64,000 nucleotides of DNA from an uncultured Candidatus Melainabacteria bacterium (GTDB lineage: Bacteria; Cyanobacteriota; Vampirovibrionia; Gastranaerophilales; Gastranaerophilaceae). Below are positions 23,972 to 33,105 of this stretch, one piece after another. The notes below the pieces were generated by a model. The model made no database searches, was not told the DNA's origin, and saw nothing but the letters and a program-made list of their open reading frames with translations. How positions within the stretch are numbered: position 1 is the stretch's first letter; each line of letters begins with the position of its first letter. Made by a program: the position numbers and the translations under genes. Where the stretch lies: assembly GCA_934691935.1 (NCBI GenBank), contig CAKUTH010000009.1, positions 1 to 64,000 of the forward strand. Reading direction: 5' to 3'.

Positions 23972-24847
23972 TTATTCCTTATCTTTCAAAACGGTAACAA
24001 TCCCGTCCATTGTGATTTTTTTGTTTTCAATTTTTACGTTTTTGATATTAACTTTTGCATCTTTATTTTCCAATATTTTTGCTGAAAAATCAAGCGGGTT
24101 TATGTAATTTAATAATTTAGAAAATTTGTTTATGTCTAAAGTTGCGCCACTGCCGACAAAACTTGTGTCAGCCAAAACTATTTTACCGTTGTCGATACGT
24201 AAATTAGCACAAAGCGCGATTTCTTTGGATTTTCTAACAAATGGCATATTGTATTTTAAAACATAATACATCTTGTTGTCTTTTAATCTTACTTGAGTCG
24301 AATTTATTTCAAAAAATCCGCCTGCAAGCGAGTTTACATCGCTAATAATTCGTTTGTAATCCGATGATAGCATAGTTTTGTTTAAGTCATCTTCTGTAAT
24401 CTCAACGCTCAAAGACATTGGCATATTTTCTTTTATAATTACATCGCCTTTTTTGTTGTCTACAATATAGTTAAAATTGCATAAGGTTTTTAGAGTAAAA
24501 GACGAAATATAGACACCTTGAGCGTTGATGTTTTTGCCAGAAATTTCAATAGACTTAAATCTTCCAGCTTTTAAATCACGTACACTATACGATTGCAAAT
24601 CAGTCTTGATAGAACCGCTTTCAATATTTTTTTTGATTGCTTTTTTTAATAAGCCTGCACCAATTTTTTCGGCAAGAAAATTTTGTCCCGTTATTGAACT
24701 AAAAAATCTGGAAGTGTTTGATGTCAGCCCGTATGGTTCTACACATTTTACATTGCAAGATGTGTTTGTATTAGCAAAAACATTTTGACCAAATTGAATA
24801 TACATAACAGATGTTATTAACATCAACATTAAAATTATCTTTTTCAT
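23972..24847 (-). CDS. DUF2993 (LmeA-family) exported lipid-binding-like protein
   Basis: A 291-residue protein with a signal peptide (MKKIILMLMLITSVMYIQFG...VFA, cleavage near residue 25). The rest fits DUF2993, a family common in cyanobacteria and actinobacteria and named LmeA in mycobacteria, where it binds phospholipid: SYSVRDLKAGRFKSIEISGKN near 110, EITEDDLNKTMLSSDY near 150 and repeated beta strands to the end. It probably sits in the periplasm and handles lipid. It overlaps the truB stop by four bases, so it is cotranscribed with truB. Confidence 0.8.
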   Translation of the reverse strand: MKKIILMLMLITSVMYIQFGQNVFANTNTSCNVKCVEPYGLTSNTSRFFSSITGQNFLAEKIGAGLLKKAIKKNIESGSIKTDLQSYSVRDLKAGRFKSIEISGKNINAQGVYISSFTLKTLCNFNYIVDNKKGDVIIKENMPMSLSVEITEDDLNKTMLSSDYKRIISDVNSLAGGFFEINSTQVRLKDNKMYYVLKYNMPFVRKSKEIALCANLRIDNGKIVLADTSFVGSGATLDINKFSKLLNYINPLDFSAKILENKDAKVNIKNVKIENKKITMDGIVTVLKDKE

Positions 24848-25710
24848 AAAAATACCTTCTTCGCTTTTATTGTTTTGCCATCAATCATGCCAATGGCTAC
24901 CACGTCATCATTATATTCCAAAACAACAAATCTGTCATTTGAGGTTAAAACGGTTGAATTCTGTGGAGTTTCGATACTTACGCCGTGGCGAATTCTCTCA
25001 AGTTCGTCGTCATTGACGCTTAATATAGGCAAATCAAACATTCTGAGCGGATTTATAAGGTTTTCTTTTACATTTATTCCATCCAATTGAACTGAATTTT
25101 CTACTCTAAATTTTCCAGCTTGTGTGCGTACAAGTTTAATCAGATGCGCCCCAACACCGAGATTTTGTCCCAAATCGTGCGCAATAGAGCGAATGTACGT
25201 ACCTTTTGAACATTTTATTAAAATTTCAGCCTGTTGAGTTTGTTCATTAAAATTTTTTAATTCAATTTTTTCGATAGTTACATTTCGAGGTTTGATTTCG
25301 ACTTCTTTACCTTCGCGAGCATATTCATAGAGTTTTTTGCCGTTAACTTTGATTGCAGAATAAATTGGTGGAAACTGCTCAATTTCGCCCTCAAACGGCT
25401 TTAAATCAATATCAATCGCAGAAATTTTTTTGTCGGATGTAAAAGTCACTTCACCTTCGACGTCGTAAGTTGTAGTTGCAGAGCCAAACTGAACGGTCGC
25501 GATATATTCTTTGTCATCTGGCAAATATTCAATAAGTCTGGTTGCCTTGCCGATACATACAGGCAAAACCCCTTGTGCAAACGGGTCAAGTGTACCAGTG
25601 TGTCCGATTTGTTTTATTTTAGTAATTCTGCGTAGAACAGCAACGACGTCATGAGATGTCATCCCAACAGGTTTGTATATGTTTAAAAAGCCAAATAGAT
25701 CTTGTGGCAC
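24844..25710 (-). CDS. truB: tRNA pseudouridine(55) synthase
   Basis: TruB converts U55 to pseudouridine in the T loop of tRNAs. The 288-residue protein has GFLNIYKPVGMTSHDVV at 5-21, GHTGTLDPFAQGVLPVCIGKATR at about 36-58 with catalytic Asp42, PPIYSAIKVNGKKLYEYAR and CSKGTYIRSIAHDLG. The C-terminal PUA-like part runs from about 225. It starts one base after the rbfA stop, in the standard rbfA-truB order. Confidence 0.96.
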   Translation of the reverse strand: MPQDLFGFLNIYKPVGMTSHDVVAVLRRITKIKQIGHTGTLDPFAQGVLPVCIGKATRLIEYLPDDKEYIATVQFGSATTTYDVEGEVTFTSDKKISAIDIDLKPFEGEIEQFPPIYSAIKVNGKKLYEYAREGKEVEIKPRNVTIEKIELKNFNEQTQQAEILIKCSKGTYIRSIAHDLGQNLGVGAHLIKLVRTQAGKFRVENSVQLDGINVKENLINPLRMFDLPILSVNDDELERIRHGVSIETPQNSTVLTSNDRFVVLEYNDDVVAIGMIDGKTIKAKKVFL

Positions 25711-26055
25711 TTATAATTCTCCGCGAGAAATCTTATCAATAAGTTCACTTACTCTTGAGCCTTTTTCAAGAGAATCTGTATATACAAATTTTAATTCAGG
25801 AGTAAGTCTTAGACGGATGCGCTTGCCGACTTCGTAGCGAATTTTTGGGGTGCTTTTTTCCATAACTTCTTTCGTTTTTTCAACCTGTTCTGGTGAACCT
25901 AAAACGCTATAGATAACTTTAGCAAAAGAATTGTCGTGTGATACTTCCACGTCCAAAACTGATACAACACCAACCAGTCCGCGAATTTCTTTTCTTAAAA
26001 TATCAGAAATATCTCTCATTAATTCTTTTCTAACACGTTCGTTTCTTAAAGTCAT
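25711..26055 (-). CDS. rbfA: 30S ribosome-binding factor A
   Basis: RbfA is a KH-fold protein that helps mature the 5' end of 16S rRNA and cold adaptation. The 114 residues match its usual size: RNERVRKELMRDISDILRKEIRG at the N-terminus, then LGSPEQVEKTKEVMEKSTPKIRYEVGKRIRLRLTPELKFVYTDSLE with the conserved PEL. The ATG has AAGGAG seven bases upstream. It opens a five-gene operon that continues with truB, DUF2993, GerMN and HicB-like genes; infB, the frequent upstream neighbour, is absent here. Confidence 0.95.
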   Translation of the reverse strand: MTLRNERVRKELMRDISDILRKEIRGLVGVVSVLDVEVSHDNSFAKVIYSVLGSPEQVEKTKEVMEKSTPKIRYEVGKRIRLRLTPELKFVYTDSLEKGSRVSELIDKISRGEL

Positions 26056-26075
26056 AATATTCTCCTTGTGTTTGT

Positions 26076-26104
26076 ATTATACCATAAGAAATTGTAGAAT
26101 GGAA
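26076..26104 (-). promoter_or_regulatory. Extended -10 promoter of rbfA operon
   Basis: On the minus strand TTCCAT (26104-26099) and TATAAT (26081-26076) are 17 bases apart, with TGG directly before the -10. The expected start near 26069 precedes the AAGGAG site of rbfA. Confidence 0.65.
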
Positions 26105-26142
26105 TAGGCGAGTTAGATTGTAAAAAAGACAATTAATCACTA

Positions 26143-29100
26143 TTAATCGACAGAGAAAATTTCTTTGATGTCGTCCATAGTAAGTGATTTTACAATATTT
26201 CTGTCAACTGAAATTACGCTATCTACAAGATTTCGTTTTACCGTTTTTAATTTTTGAATTTTTTCTTCAACGGTATTTTTTGTAATAAGTCTATATACAA
26301 AAACTTTTTTAGTTTGTCCGATACGGTATGCCCTGTCTGTTGCTTGATCTTCAACAGCTGGGTTCCACCAAGGGTCATAGTGAATTACGTAATCTGCACC
26401 TGTTAGGTTCAAGCCTGTACCACCAGCTTTCAAACTAATTAGAAATATTGGAATTGAAGGAGATGAGTTAAACCTTTCAACAGCGCCTTGTCTATCTTTT
26501 GTTTTTCCTGTCAAATATTCGTAAGGGATACCTTCACGTTCAAGCCAAGCCTTGATAATATCTAACATGTCTACAAATTGGCTGAATAAAAGAATTCTAT
26601 GACCTTCATCAATAATTTCTTCAAGCATAACTTTTAATTTTTCAAATTTACCTGATTTAATGATATTTTTAACGTTATTTTTATCGTACAAGCGTGGGTG
26701 ACAGCAAATTTGACGTAATCTTAAAAGTGCTGAGAAAATAGATAACCTGCTCTTTTCCAAACCATTTTGTTCAATAGATTTAAACAATTCTTCTTTTGTA
26801 CTGTCCAAAACTTGAAGATAAAAATCTTTTTGCTCATCTGTGAGTTCACAGTACGCAATATTTTCAACTTTATCTGGCAAATCCTTTGCCACATCGCGTT
26901 TCATACGGCGTAAAATAAACGGATAAATTTGCAATTTCAAGCGTTTTTCCACAATTTTATCTTGACGTTCCATAATTGGATTAACATATCGAGAATTAAA
27001 TTCAGCTATACTGAACAAAAATCCTGGCATAAGGAAATCAAATACAGACCACAATTCTTCTAACTTGTTTTCAATTGGAGTTCCTGAAAGAGCAAGTTTG
27101 TGTGATGCTTGCAATTTTTTTACTGCTTGAGCTGTTTGTGACAACGCATTTTTAATATTTTGGGCTTCATCTAAAATTACGTATCGGAAATTATATTCCT
27201 TAAGTTTGTTAATATCGCGTCTAACAAGTGCATAACTTGTGATTACGACATCGTGGTTAGGAATTTCTTTAAAGAATTGCTTTCTTTCGACACCAGCAAG
27301 TTTCATACAACTTAAAGTTGGTGCAAATTTTTGTATTTCTGATTCCCAGTTAAACACAACAGTTGTCGGGCAAATTACAAGAACGGGAGCTGGGCCGTCT
27401 TCTTCTTTTGCTTTTTGAATTACGGCAAGAGCCTGTAATGTTTTTCCAAGTCCCATATCGTCTGCCAAAATTCCATTTAGACCGTATTTGTACATAAACC
27501 ACAACCAGCCAAAACCTTTAGCCTGATATTCACGGAATTCGGCATTAATGCCTTCTGGTAATTTTAAATCTTCTGATGTTGAGAAATTTGACATCTGTTT
27601 CCAGAAGTTTTCAAAATCTTTGCTCAAAACAAGTTCTACTTTTAGGTTTTTAAGTTCATTAATAAGCCCTGCACGGTACGTTTTTACAATAAATTTATTG
27701 TCGTTGTTTCGATAAACATCAAACGAATTAAATGCACGCATGATGGAATAAATGTCTTGTGCAGGGTATTCGACAAATCCCAAACTTCTTATCCTGCTGT
27801 ATTTTTCACCACTTTGGATTGTGTCGTAAATTTCGTCAAAATTGATAATTTCTTCACCAACTTTACCGTACAAGAATATTTCAAAACTATCTTCAGATTC
27901 TTTTGAAAAATTAATGTCTGCACAGAGTTTAAAAGGTTCGTCCATAAGTTTAAAGAAACTCATGTCATCTTTTTCAACGAATTTCCAACCATCGCCAGCT
28001 TGTTTTATGTAATAGTTGTAAAAATCAATAGCGTTCTCTTTTTCCAAAGCCAAGTTGTTAGTTTGCATTGGAACAAACCTGCAAGCAAGTAACATTGCAT
28101 AGGCTTCTTGTTCATGTTTAAGGTTTCTTTTAACCCAATAAACTAAGTCCTCGCCAGCTTTTTTAATTGTAATATATGGTGACTTTTCGGCTGTAGATTT
28201 TGAATAAGGGACAATGACTCCGTCATAATCAAATTCCAAAGAAGCCTTTAATGATTGGTCATAATCAATTCCCATAGTAACAATATTGAGAGGTGGACGT
28301 TGTGTAAGCATCAATTGACTAATATTTTCTGCAATTTCAACATCCATTATTTCTTGAAGTTTTGGAAGTTCTTCATAGATAAATTTACCGCCATCCGCGT
28401 CTTTCAAATCAGTAAATGATGATTTTAGAATATTTTGAGGCAAAGAGTTCATCGCTATGTTAGTTGGGAAAATTAAATTCTTATACCTGCCCCATTTTAA
28501 ATGTCTTGAAAAATAACGAACTTCTTCTAGCGGATAGACATCGTCTTTGTCTGGTCTTTTCCATTCCAAAGACAACAATATCGTACCTTGAGCTCCAGTA
28601 TTTACGTTTAAGACCAACTTCCATTCTTCGTCTGTGAATTTTAATCTATCTTTTGTTTTTTCATCTAAAACTTCATCAGCTTTTGAAAGAAGTGAGAACA
28701 TAGGTCCAAACTTTGTGATTGGAATGTCGTACCAACCAGCTTTTTTATCCTGTCTGGAGATAGTTAAAAGTTGTTGAAAAATTGCCAACTCAACTTTTTG
28801 TGAATTGTTTAATTCAAATGATTTATCTTGTTTTTGAGCTTCAATCAACGCCCTCAATATAGGCTCAATCTGTCTTACTACTTTCCCAGTTTCTCTAGAG
28901 CGAACGAGTATTGAGAAGAAGTTGGCTTTTCTTTTTGAGTTAAAGTGAAAAATATAACTTCCTGTTGGGGGTTCGGTTAAAGCAGTATTTTCATCAGGGA
29001 AATCAAATTCCATGCCGAATTTTGTTTCTAGCCAATCTTCATAAGCGTGTTCGTCAATCGCTTTTAATGCAACCGCAACTGCGTGCTTGCACCATTCTTC

Positions 29101-29328
29101 TTTCAGTGGACAGTTACAACGTGCTTCAACCTTATTTTTCTTAAAAATAAGGTCAGTATTATAGTGGTCTTGGAAGTTACCTTTGACCTTTCCCATGTAA
29201 AAGTTTTTTTCAGGATAAGTGTCAAACACCATATCTTTAAGATGGTATTCGTAACCTCTGCGCCAACTGCCTGCACTGGCATTCTCTTTTATGAATTTGT
29301 AATTAAATTCCTGCTGTTTAGCACTCAT
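26143..29328 (-). CDS. SNF2-family DEAD/DEAH helicase with N-terminal SWIM zinc finger
   Basis: A 1061-residue RapA/SNF2-like ATPase. Near residues 68-82 CNCPLKEEWCKHAVAVAL is a SWIM zinc finger (CxCx6CxH). Residues about 100-570 are a family-specific region. The SNF2_N motor follows: LADDMGLGKTLQALAVI (Walker A) near 632, VICPTTVVFNW, LDEAQNIKN (DEAH-type Walker B), LSGTPIENKLEELWSVFDF. The helicase C domain has ILLFSQFVDMLDI, LSLKAGGTGLNLT-like LISLKAGGTGLNLTGADYV and ATDRAYRIGQ. These proteins remodel protein-DNA or polymerase-DNA complexes; the bacterial client is unknown. It is monocistronic. Confidence 0.92.
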   Translation of the reverse strand: MSAKQQEFNYKFIKENASAGSWRRGYEYHLKDMVFDTYPEKNFYMGKVKGNFQDHYNTDLIFKKNKVEARCNCPLKEEWCKHAVAVALKAIDEHAYEDWLETKFGMEFDFPDENTALTEPPTGSYIFHFNSKRKANFFSILVRSRETGKVVRQIEPILRALIEAQKQDKSFELNNSQKVELAIFQQLLTISRQDKKAGWYDIPITKFGPMFSLLSKADEVLDEKTKDRLKFTDEEWKLVLNVNTGAQGTILLSLEWKRPDKDDVYPLEEVRYFSRHLKWGRYKNLIFPTNIAMNSLPQNILKSSFTDLKDADGGKFIYEELPKLQEIMDVEIAENISQLMLTQRPPLNIVTMGIDYDQSLKASLEFDYDGVIVPYSKSTAEKSPYITIKKAGEDLVYWVKRNLKHEQEAYAMLLACRFVPMQTNNLALEKENAIDFYNYYIKQAGDGWKFVEKDDMSFFKLMDEPFKLCADINFSKESEDSFEIFLYGKVGEEIINFDEIYDTIQSGEKYSRIRSLGFVEYPAQDIYSIMRAFNSFDVYRNNDNKFIVKTYRAGLINELKNLKVELVLSKDFENFWKQMSNFSTSEDLKLPEGINAEFREYQAKGFGWLWFMYKYGLNGILADDMGLGKTLQALAVIQKAKEEDGPAPVLVICPTTVVFNWESEIQKFAPTLSCMKLAGVERKQFFKEIPNHDVVITSYALVRRDINKLKEYNFRYVILDEAQNIKNALSQTAQAVKKLQASHKLALSGTPIENKLEELWSVFDFLMPGFLFSIAEFNSRYVNPIMERQDKIVEKRLKLQIYPFILRRMKRDVAKDLPDKVENIAYCELTDEQKDFYLQVLDSTKEELFKSIEQNGLEKSRLSIFSALLRLRQICCHPRLYDKNNVKNIIKSGKFEKLKVMLEEIIDEGHRILLFSQFVDMLDIIKAWLEREGIPYEYLTGKTKDRQGAVERFNSSPSIPIFLISLKAGGTGLNLTGADYVIHYDPWWNPAVEDQATDRAYRIGQTKKVFVYRLITKNTVEEKIQKLKTVKRNLVDSVISVDRNIVKSLTMDDIKEIFSVD

Positions 29329-29437
29329 TAACGAGTATCTCTTTCTTTCCCTAAGGGTGTAAATTTCGGATACAGGAAAAACCTGTAAGCCCTTACAACA
29401 ACAAATTATACATGATTAAGAAAAAAAGGCAAGAGTT

Positions 29438-29899
29438 TTAAGATAAAACGTAAAAATGGTAACAATATGCAAACAATATTCCAAAAATTGCACCCATAAT
29501 TACCTCAAACGGAGTGTGTCCTAAAAGCTCTTTGAGTTTTCCACCGATTGCTTGTACGTCGTGATTGTAAAAGTCTTCCATCATTCTATTTAAGCATGCA
29601 GCAGTTTTACCAGCGGCACGTCTTACGCCAGCGGCATCGTACATAGTAATTAAGGAATAGCCGATAGCAATCGCAAACATTACGGAAGAAAATCCTTCTA
29701 TAATACCAACTGCGGTAGATACAGCCATAACGCCAGCTGAGTGAGAGCTAGGCATACCACCTGTAGTTGTAAAAATTTTGAAATTCACTTTTCTTGCACG
29801 AATTGTAAAAATAAAAAACTTTATAACTTGTGCGCAGAATGCAGATAAAATCCCCGCAGAAATAACTTCATATCCAGTGTTCTTAATAATTGATAACAT
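29438..29899 (-). CDS. Divergent PAP2 (DUF212/YuiD-like) membrane protein
   Basis: A 153-residue membrane protein of the divergent acid-phosphatase/vanadium-haloperoxidase family: TTGGMPSSHSAGVMAVSTAVG near 47-67 carries the phosphatase SxHS-like motif, and YDAAGVRRAAGKTA and LGHTPFEVIMGAIFGI follow. There are four hydrophobic helices. A dephosphorylated lipid or polyprenyl phosphate is a likely substrate, by analogy. I start at ATG 29899, since GCGAGGA lies just upstream; a longer frame to 29968 adds non-homologous residues. Confidence 0.85.
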   Translation of the reverse strand: MLSIIKNTGYEVISAGILSAFCAQVIKFFIFTIRARKVNFKIFTTTGGMPSSHSAGVMAVSTAVGIIEGFSSVMFAIAIGYSLITMYDAAGVRRAAGKTAACLNRMMEDFYNHDVQAIGGKLKELLGHTPFEVIMGAIFGILFAYCYHFYVLS

Positions 29900-29992
29900 T
29901 AAATTCCTCGCTTTTTCCTTTAGTATAGCATAAGCACACAGATTGTCCAGTTTATGTATATTGCCCAATAAGTATTAGAAAATGATAAGTAC

Positions 29993-30021
29993 TTGAAAAT
30001 TTTTATATCATAGGTTATAAT
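29993..30021 (+). promoter_or_regulatory. Consensus-like promoter of the coiled-coil protein/asparaginase operon
   Basis: TTGAAA at 29993-29998 and TATAAT at 30016-30021 are 17 bases apart. Transcription near 30028 rules out an upstream in-frame ATG at 30020 and supports the TTG start at 30050. Confidence 0.8.
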
Positions 30022-30049
30022 GGTAAATATAGTCTTGAGAGGAATAGTT

Positions 30050-30790
30050 TTGAGAAACAATATCTTTACTCTATTTTTGAATAAAGTTTTTGCAGTGCCT
30101 TTTTGGGTAAAACAGGTTATGTTCTTGAGGTTACAGCAAGAAATGCGTGATTATGCGTGCGAGGATTTTTTGAGAAATCACTCGACGAATGATATTTTTG
30201 CAACCTATGTTCCGACCATTACTTTCAAAGGTAAAACCGAACTTATTGAAAGAAAATGCGGTTTAGACAGCAATATATACAATTTTTTGAGTTGTTGTGA
30301 AGAAAACTTCAGTGTTTTGGAAATTTCTGTAAACACTTTCCTTTCTATGGAAGAAGTCGCAAAATATTATGAATTTTGCTTAGAACAGAATTTTGTTAAA
30401 AATCCAAATTCTACAGAAATTCTTTCAATGGCAGGGTTTATATCAGGAAAATTCAGGACAGGTGAATACTTCAAACAAAAAGGTATGATTACTGTTGACC
30501 AATTGAGTGAAGCAATAAATGTGTATGAAAAAAATCCAGATAAAAAATTCGGAGAAGTTTTGGTTGCATTAAGTTTCATCAAGGAAGAAGATTTGAAAGC
30601 TCCTTTAAAATTAAAAGAAGAAGCTAAAAAAAGATTTATTCTGGATCATAGCACAATGCCTAAGTCTGAAACAGCGTTTGCAAATGATAATCAGAAATAC
30701 GAAAGTGAAATTACTACATTAAAAGAGGAGAATCAAAAGTTAAAACAAAAACTGTTGCAACTTTTGGATATAGTGAAGAAAAATGGTTAA
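30050..30790 (+). CDS. MshEN-like protein with C-terminal coiled coil
   Basis: A 246-residue protein without signal peptide. Residues 130-195 (GEYFKQKGMITVDQLSEAIN then KKFGEVLVALSFIKEEDLKA) resemble the MshEN/GspE N-terminal fold, often a nucleotide or c-di-GMP sensing module, but the resemblance is partial. Residues 215-243 (NQKYESEITTLKEENQKLKQ) form a coiled coil. The start is TTG 30050, eight bases after GAGAGG; an in-frame ATG at 30020 lies inside the promoter -10. It overlaps the asparaginase gene by eight bases. Function unknown, possibly regulatory. Confidence 0.65.
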   Translation: MRNNIFTLFLNKVFAVPFWVKQVMFLRLQQEMRDYACEDFLRNHSTNDIFATYVPTITFKGKTELIERKCGLDSNIYNFLSCCEENFSVLEISVNTFLSMEEVAKYYEFCLEQNFVKNPNSTEILSMAGFISGKFRTGEYFKQKGMITVDQLSEAINVYEKNPDKKFGEVLVALSFIKEEDLKAPLKLKEEAKKRFILDHSTMPKSETAFANDNQKYESEITTLKEENQKLKQKLLQLLDIVKKNG

Positions 30791-31721
30791 ACCTGAAATT
30801 TTAGTTCAATACAAAAGAGATGGGCTTATAGATCAAGAACATTATGGATATATAGTTCTTGCGGATAAGTCGCGCGCATTTGATTTTACTGGAGATGCAA
30901 ATGGGTATCCTTTCTATTTGCGTTCTTGTGCAAAGCCTTTGCAGGCGAGTTTGATTATCGAAAATGATTTAGATTTAACAGAAGAAGAAATTGCTCTCTG
31001 TTGTGCATCGCATACAGGAGAGGATGTTCACGTAAAAATCGCAAGACAAATTTTGAAAAAATTTGATATAGACGAAAGTATGCTGAAATGTGGTTTGCAC
31101 AAACCTTTGTCAAAAACAAAACAAACAGAAATGTTGCTTAAGCACGAAAGTGAAAATGTTTTGCAAAACAACTGTTCTGGCAAACATATTATGATGCTTG
31201 CTCTATGCAAACAAAATGGATGGAGTATGAATGATTATGATGACCCTGAACATCCATTGCAAATGGCGATAAAAGCTCAAATATATGAGTTGTGCAATGT
31301 AAAAAAAGAATATCCTGTAACAAAAGACGGATGTGGTGTTCCGATTGTGTCTATGCCTTTGGAAAATATGCTCCACGGGTATTTGAATTTGTTTAGCAAT
31401 CCAAAATATGAAAAAATAAAATCTGCATTTTTGAACCATCCATATATTATAGGTGGAGAAAATAGAACAGACACAATGATTATGCAAAACTCCGAAGGAT
31501 TGGTTGCAAAAGTCGGTGCTGGCGGACTTTGCATTGTCGTTAATACCACAACGGAAGAAGCGTTTATTGTAAAAATTTCAGATTGTGATATGAAAGCCCG
31601 CGAACTTGTAGTTTGTCAGGTTTTGAAAAACTTGAAATGGGCAAATATTGAATGTGATAAGAAAATCAAAACTTTGCACGGTGATGTTGTCGGTGAAATC
31701 GAAATTTTGCCAAAATACTAA
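30783..31721 (+). CDS. Class 3-type L-asparaginase (AnsA/ReAV-like)
   Basis: This 312-residue protein belongs to the asparaginase II family typified by Rhizobium etli AnsA, unrelated to E. coli AnsB. Visible conserved parts are PFYLRSCAKPLQASLIIEND near 42-61 with the Ser-Lys pair, CCASHTGEDVHV near 80, KCGLHKPLS, NNCSGKHIMMLALCKQNGWS near 128 and KDGCGVPIVSMPLENM near 182, plus VAKVGAGGLC. It hydrolyses Asn to Asp and ammonia in the cytoplasm, with Zn and Cys residues in the active site in characterised relatives. It overlaps the upstream coiled-coil gene by eight bases. Confidence 0.85.
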   Translation: MVKPEILVQYKRDGLIDQEHYGYIVLADKSRAFDFTGDANGYPFYLRSCAKPLQASLIIENDLDLTEEEIALCCASHTGEDVHVKIARQILKKFDIDESMLKCGLHKPLSKTKQTEMLLKHESENVLQNNCSGKHIMMLALCKQNGWSMNDYDDPEHPLQMAIKAQIYELCNVKKEYPVTKDGCGVPIVSMPLENMLHGYLNLFSNPKYEKIKSAFLNHPYIIGGENRTDTMIMQNSEGLVAKVGAGGLCIVVNTTTEEAFIVKISDCDMKARELVVCQVLKNLKWANIECDKKIKTLHGDVVGEIEILPKY

Positions 31722-31726
31722 GTAGC

Positions 31727-31760
31727 ATGTCATCCTGAGCAACGCGAAGGATTTCAAACC
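31727..31760 (+). repeat. GTCATCCTGAGC-type dispersed repeat fragment
   Basis: ATGTCATCCTGAGCAACGCGAAGGATTTC matches a common bacterial intergenic repeat whose consensus reads roughly GTCATCCTGAGCGAAGCGAAGGAT. It lies in the 60-base gap between the convergent asparaginase and upp genes. A related element lies at 56960-57115. Confidence 0.65.
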
Positions 31761-31781
31761 AGTAAAATACTAAATTGTTAA

Positions 31782-32426
31782 TTAAGTATTGAAAATTCTA
31801 TCACCAGCATCGCCCATTCCAGGGACGATGTAACCTTTTTCGTTTAATCCTTCATCAACCGAAGCTGTGATAATTTCGACATCAGGATAATGCTTGTGAA
31901 TATTTTCAATGCCTTGTGGTGCAGAAATTATGCACAGACATTTAATATTTTTGAGCGGAATTCCTTTGTCGGCATACAATTTAATCGCCTCTAGCAAAGA
32001 GTTTCCAGTTGCAAGCATTGGGTCTGTGATGTAAATATAAAATTTTTCAGGGTTTGGAGCTTCCATAGGAACTTTGTTATAATACCAAATTGGTTTTAGA
32101 GTTTTTTCATCCCTGTACATCCCTATGTGGCGAATGCAGGCTTGCGGTAAAATATCAATAGCTTCGTCTGTAAAAATCAACCCAGCACGCAAAATCGGTG
32201 AAATAATAAGATTTATATCAGGGTCAACTGTTTGGGCTTTAAATGTTGTCAAAGGCGTTGTTACATCACGTTCGACAAGCGGAAGATTTTTAGAAGCCTC
32301 ATAAAGCAGACATCTTGTGATTTTACGGGTTGCAATTCTAACCCCTTGGCTGTCTGTGTTTTTGTCGCGCATTGTACACAAGTTTAAAAGTACTACAGGA
32401 TTGTTAATTATTCTGACGTTTTTCAT
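31782..32426 (-). CDS. upp: Uracil phosphoribosyltransferase
   Basis: Upp salvages uracil with PRPP to give UMP. The 214-residue type I PRTase has ISPILRAGLIFTDEAIDILP near 78-97, RDEKTLKPIWYYNKVP, the PRPP loop ITDPMLATGNSLLEAI near 132-147 and a uracil-binding PGMGDAGDRIFNT end. I start at ATG 32426, eight bases after AGAGG; a GTG nine bases earlier overlaps that site. It overlaps the end of the mlaD gene by 23 bases, so the two are cotranscribed. Confidence 0.93.
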   Translation of the reverse strand: MKNVRIINNPVVLLNLCTMRDKNTDSQGVRIATRKITRCLLYEASKNLPLVERDVTTPLTTFKAQTVDPDINLIISPILRAGLIFTDEAIDILPQACIRHIGMYRDEKTLKPIWYYNKVPMEAPNPEKFYIYITDPMLATGNSLLEAIKLYADKGIPLKNIKCLCIISAPQGIENIHKHYPDVEIITASVDEGLNEKGYIVPGMGDAGDRIFNT

Positions 32427-33009
32427 CTTTTTCACCTCTGCTGTTCATTATGTTATCAAACATATTCATGTTATTACGAATATCATTAAGTTTAATTCTT
32501 TTGTTCATATCTTCAAGTCCGACTTCGTCTGCGAAATAAGACGTTTTAGCTGTTATTGAATCAATTTTGTCAAACATTTCATTCAGCAAACCTAAAGAAT
32601 CGTGCAATCTTTTTGGAGATTGAACTGCAATGAGTTTTTGGGAAGCAAGACTTTCTTTTGTCGGCGGGTAAACTTCTAATGACTTAGAACCGCCCATACC
32701 ATTGAATTCTACGGTTGCAATTGCACCTTTAGGTAAGACTATGTTTTTGTCAGAAATGACGATTTTAAGATATACACTGTTTGAAATTATTTTTATTTTA
32801 TCAACATAACCAACTTGAACGCCCATAAATTTGACAGGAGAACCGACAATGATTCCGTCAACATCTGGCAGAAAAAGTTGGTATGTTACGAGCTCTTTCG
32901 CTTTGTGGTGTCTGTGTATTCTCACACCTGTAACAACGATGCACAAGATAAAAAACCACACTATAAATTCAATACGGATAAATTTGCGAAAATCATTAAA
33001 ATTTTTCAT
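32404..33009 (-). CDS. MCE/MlaD-domain protein
   Basis: A 201-residue protein with one N-terminal membrane helix (10-30) and one MCE domain at about 38-120 (VTYQLFLPDVDGIIVGSPVKFMGVQVGYVDKI, VLPKGAIATVEFNGMGGSKSLEV). The tail from 130 is helical and may help oligomerise. MlaD-type proteins form hexameric rings that move phospholipids between membranes with MlaEF ATP-binding cassette partners, none of which are in the window. There is no ribosome binding site; TATAAT (33016-33021) lies six bases before the ATG, so its mRNA may be leaderless. Confidence 0.85.
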   Translation of the reverse strand: MKNFNDFRKFIRIEFIVWFFILCIVVTGVRIHRHHKAKELVTYQLFLPDVDGIIVGSPVKFMGVQVGYVDKIKIISNSVYLKIVISDKNIVLPKGAIATVEFNGMGGSKSLEVYPPTKESLASQKLIAVQSPKRLHDSLGLLNEMFDKIDSITAKTSYFADEVGLEDMNKRIKLNDIRNNMNMFDNIMNSRGEKDEKRQNN

Positions 33010-33015
33010 AAATTA

Positions 33016-33021
33016 ATTATA
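33016..33021 (-). promoter_or_regulatory. -10 box six bases before the mlaD start
   Basis: A perfect TATAAT on the minus strand ends six bases before the ATG at 33009. No convincing -35 is seen, but the spacing equals that of waaA (1710-1715) and of the VWA gene. Confidence 0.45.
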
Positions 33022-33105
33022 CAATAATTTTAAAAAATTTGCTACTTGCCAAAAAACTTTTTGTATTATAGTATAGATATATAATAAAAAAGAGGTAAAA
33101 GTTTT

